Below, piece by piece: positions 20,172 through 20,934 of a DNA stretch of 20,934 nucleotides. Made by a program: the position numbers and the translations under genes. Every line of letters begins with the position of its first letter. Within the stretch, counting starts at the first letter, position 1. The DNA comes from Burkholderiales bacterium RIFCSPHIGHO2_12_FULL_61_11 (GTDB lineage Bacteria > Pseudomonadota > Gammaproteobacteria > Burkholderiales > Burkholderiaceae_C), in the NCBI GenBank assembly GCA_001770785.1, contig MERZ01000237.1, positions 8,867-29,800 of the forward strand. Reading direction: 5' to 3'. The notes below the pieces were generated by a model. That model was not told where the DNA came from. It did not search any database and saw nothing but the letters and a program-made list of their open reading frames with translations.

Positions 20172-20934
20172 ATGAAAAATCCTGATCGTGCTGCTCCTGC
20201 AACCCCAACCGTTCAAGTGATTGAGCGCATCTTCACCTTGATCAAAATTCTGGCCGATCATGAAGAAGCGGTTTCGCTTAAAGAGATCAGCGAACAATCA
20301 GGACTCCACCCTTCCACGGCGCATCGCATCCTGAACGATCTGGCGATAGGACGTCTTGTAGACCGTCCGGTAGCGGGCAACTATCGGCTGGGCATGCGCT
20401 TTTTGGAGCTGGGCAACCTTGTCAAGGCTCGCTTGAGTGTGCGCGATGCAGCGCTTACGCCCATGCGCGAGTTGCACAAGCTCACCCAGCAACCCGTTAA
20501 TCTGAGCATGCGTCAGGGCGACGAAATTGTGTATGTCGAACGCGCCTACAGCGAGCGGTCTGGCATGCAGGTGGTGCGAGCCATCGGCGGTCGGGCACCG
20601 CTACATTTGACTTCCGTGGGCAAGCTGTTTCTGGCTTCTGATGACCCCCAACGCTTGCGCACCTACGCCACGCGCACGGGTCTTTCAGGGCAGACCCGCA
20701 ACAGCATTACACAATTGCCTATGCTGGAACGCGAACTATCAAAGGCACGGCAAACTGGCATCGCGCGCGACAATGAAGAGTTGGAGTTGGGGGTACGTTG
20801 CATGGCCGACGGCATCTATGACGACCAGAGCAGGTTGGTGGCAGGTCTGTCGATTTCAGCGCCCGCCGACCGACTTGACGAGCAGTGGCTACCCAAGCTG
20901 CAGGCGACCGCCAACGAGATTTCGGCCGCGCTCG
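20172..20934 (+). CDS. IclR-family transcriptional regulator, 3' end beyond the window
   Basis: Open from ATG 20172 to the right edge without a stop (254 codons), about the full length of the family (250-270 aa), so only the last few residues are missing. Residues about 13-75 are the winged HTH (VIERIFTLIKILADHEEAVS, LKEISEQSGLHPSTAHRILN, DLAIGRLVDRPVAGNYRLG). The rest is the IclR effector-binding domain, with LHLTSVGKLFLAS, and GIARDNEELELGVRCMA carrying the usual Glu-Cys region. Such regulators control catabolic operons in response to a small molecule. It starts 36 bases after bpt on the same strand; the ligand and target genes, probably downstream, are unseen. Confidence 0.95.
   Translation, partial: MKNPDRAAPATPTVQVIERIFTLIKILADHEEAVSLKEISEQSGLHPSTAHRILNDLAIGRLVDRPVAGNYRLGMRFLELGNLVKARLSVRDAALTPMRELHKLTQQPVNLSMRQGDEIVYVERAYSERSGMQVVRAIGGRAPLHLTSVGKLFLASDDPQRLRTYATRTGLSGQTRNSITQLPMLERELSKARQTGIARDNEELELGVRCMADGIYDDQSRLVAGLSISAPADRLDEQWLPKLQATANEISAAL

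Noticed and set aside
1..20934. CRISPR arrays, tRNA, tmRNA and rRNA genes.
   Set aside because: No regularly spaced short repeats and no tRNA-like or rRNA-like segments were found on reading either strand.

Overview
The window looks like a piece of a high-GC betaproteobacterial chromosome, probably Burkholderiales and perhaps Comamonadaceae. The reasons are the overlapping aat-bpt gene pair, the protein sequences and the codon bias; no rRNA or species marker is present. It has four regions.

(1) Positions 1-12128 hold a compact prophage-type block, every gene on the minus strand. In transcription order it runs: a zinc-ribbon membrane protein, a Cys-rich terminase-small-subunit-like protein, a 52-aa zinc ribbon, an 80-aa protein, the large terminase, a 35-aa membrane peptide, the portal, a 73-aa protein, a minor head (Mu F-like) protein, and a 118-aa protein. 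After these come a 43-aa basic Ala/Lys peptide, RadC, a DUF2958-like protein, a 90-aa protein, a DnaN-like sliding clamp with an extra C-terminal tail, a winged-helix regulator, a coiled-coil protein, a 108-aa protein, and a PP-loop (PAPS-reductase-family) protein cut by the window edge. Many stops and starts overlap by 1-4 bases. Three small genes (43, 35 and 52 aa) are easily missed. No capsid, tail, lysis or integrase gene is visible here, so the element must continue to the left or be incomplete.

(2) Positions 12129-14390 are a scrambled, gene-poor junction. They hold a plus-strand terminator, an IS21-like end relic, two small unknown genes, a 69-bp imperfect direct repeat 897 bp apart, and a histone-deacetylase-like gene wrecked by deletion and frameshifts.

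(3) Positions 14393-18191 hold a small PAS protein and a minus-strand stress operon. The operon comprises an ECF sigma factor, a ZAS-type anti-sigma factor, a Spy/CpxP-like periplasmic metal-sensor protein, and two tandem DUF6448 paralogues. One DUF6448 protein is predicted to be exported with histidine as its first mature residue; both have His-rich C-termini. A GGAAC-N16-CGTT promoter in front of the sigma gene suggests autoregulation. The likely job is sensing and handling an envelope or metal stress, but the inducing signal is unknown.

(4) Positions 18192-20934 return to what looks like core chromosome on the plus strand: a second IS21-like end relic, then aat and bpt (the two aminoacyl-tRNA-protein transferases of the bacterial N-degron pathway), and an IclR-family regulator cut by the right edge. 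The two IS21-like ends are in the same orientation and bracket regions 2 and 3, suggesting that this segment was assembled by mobile-element activity.
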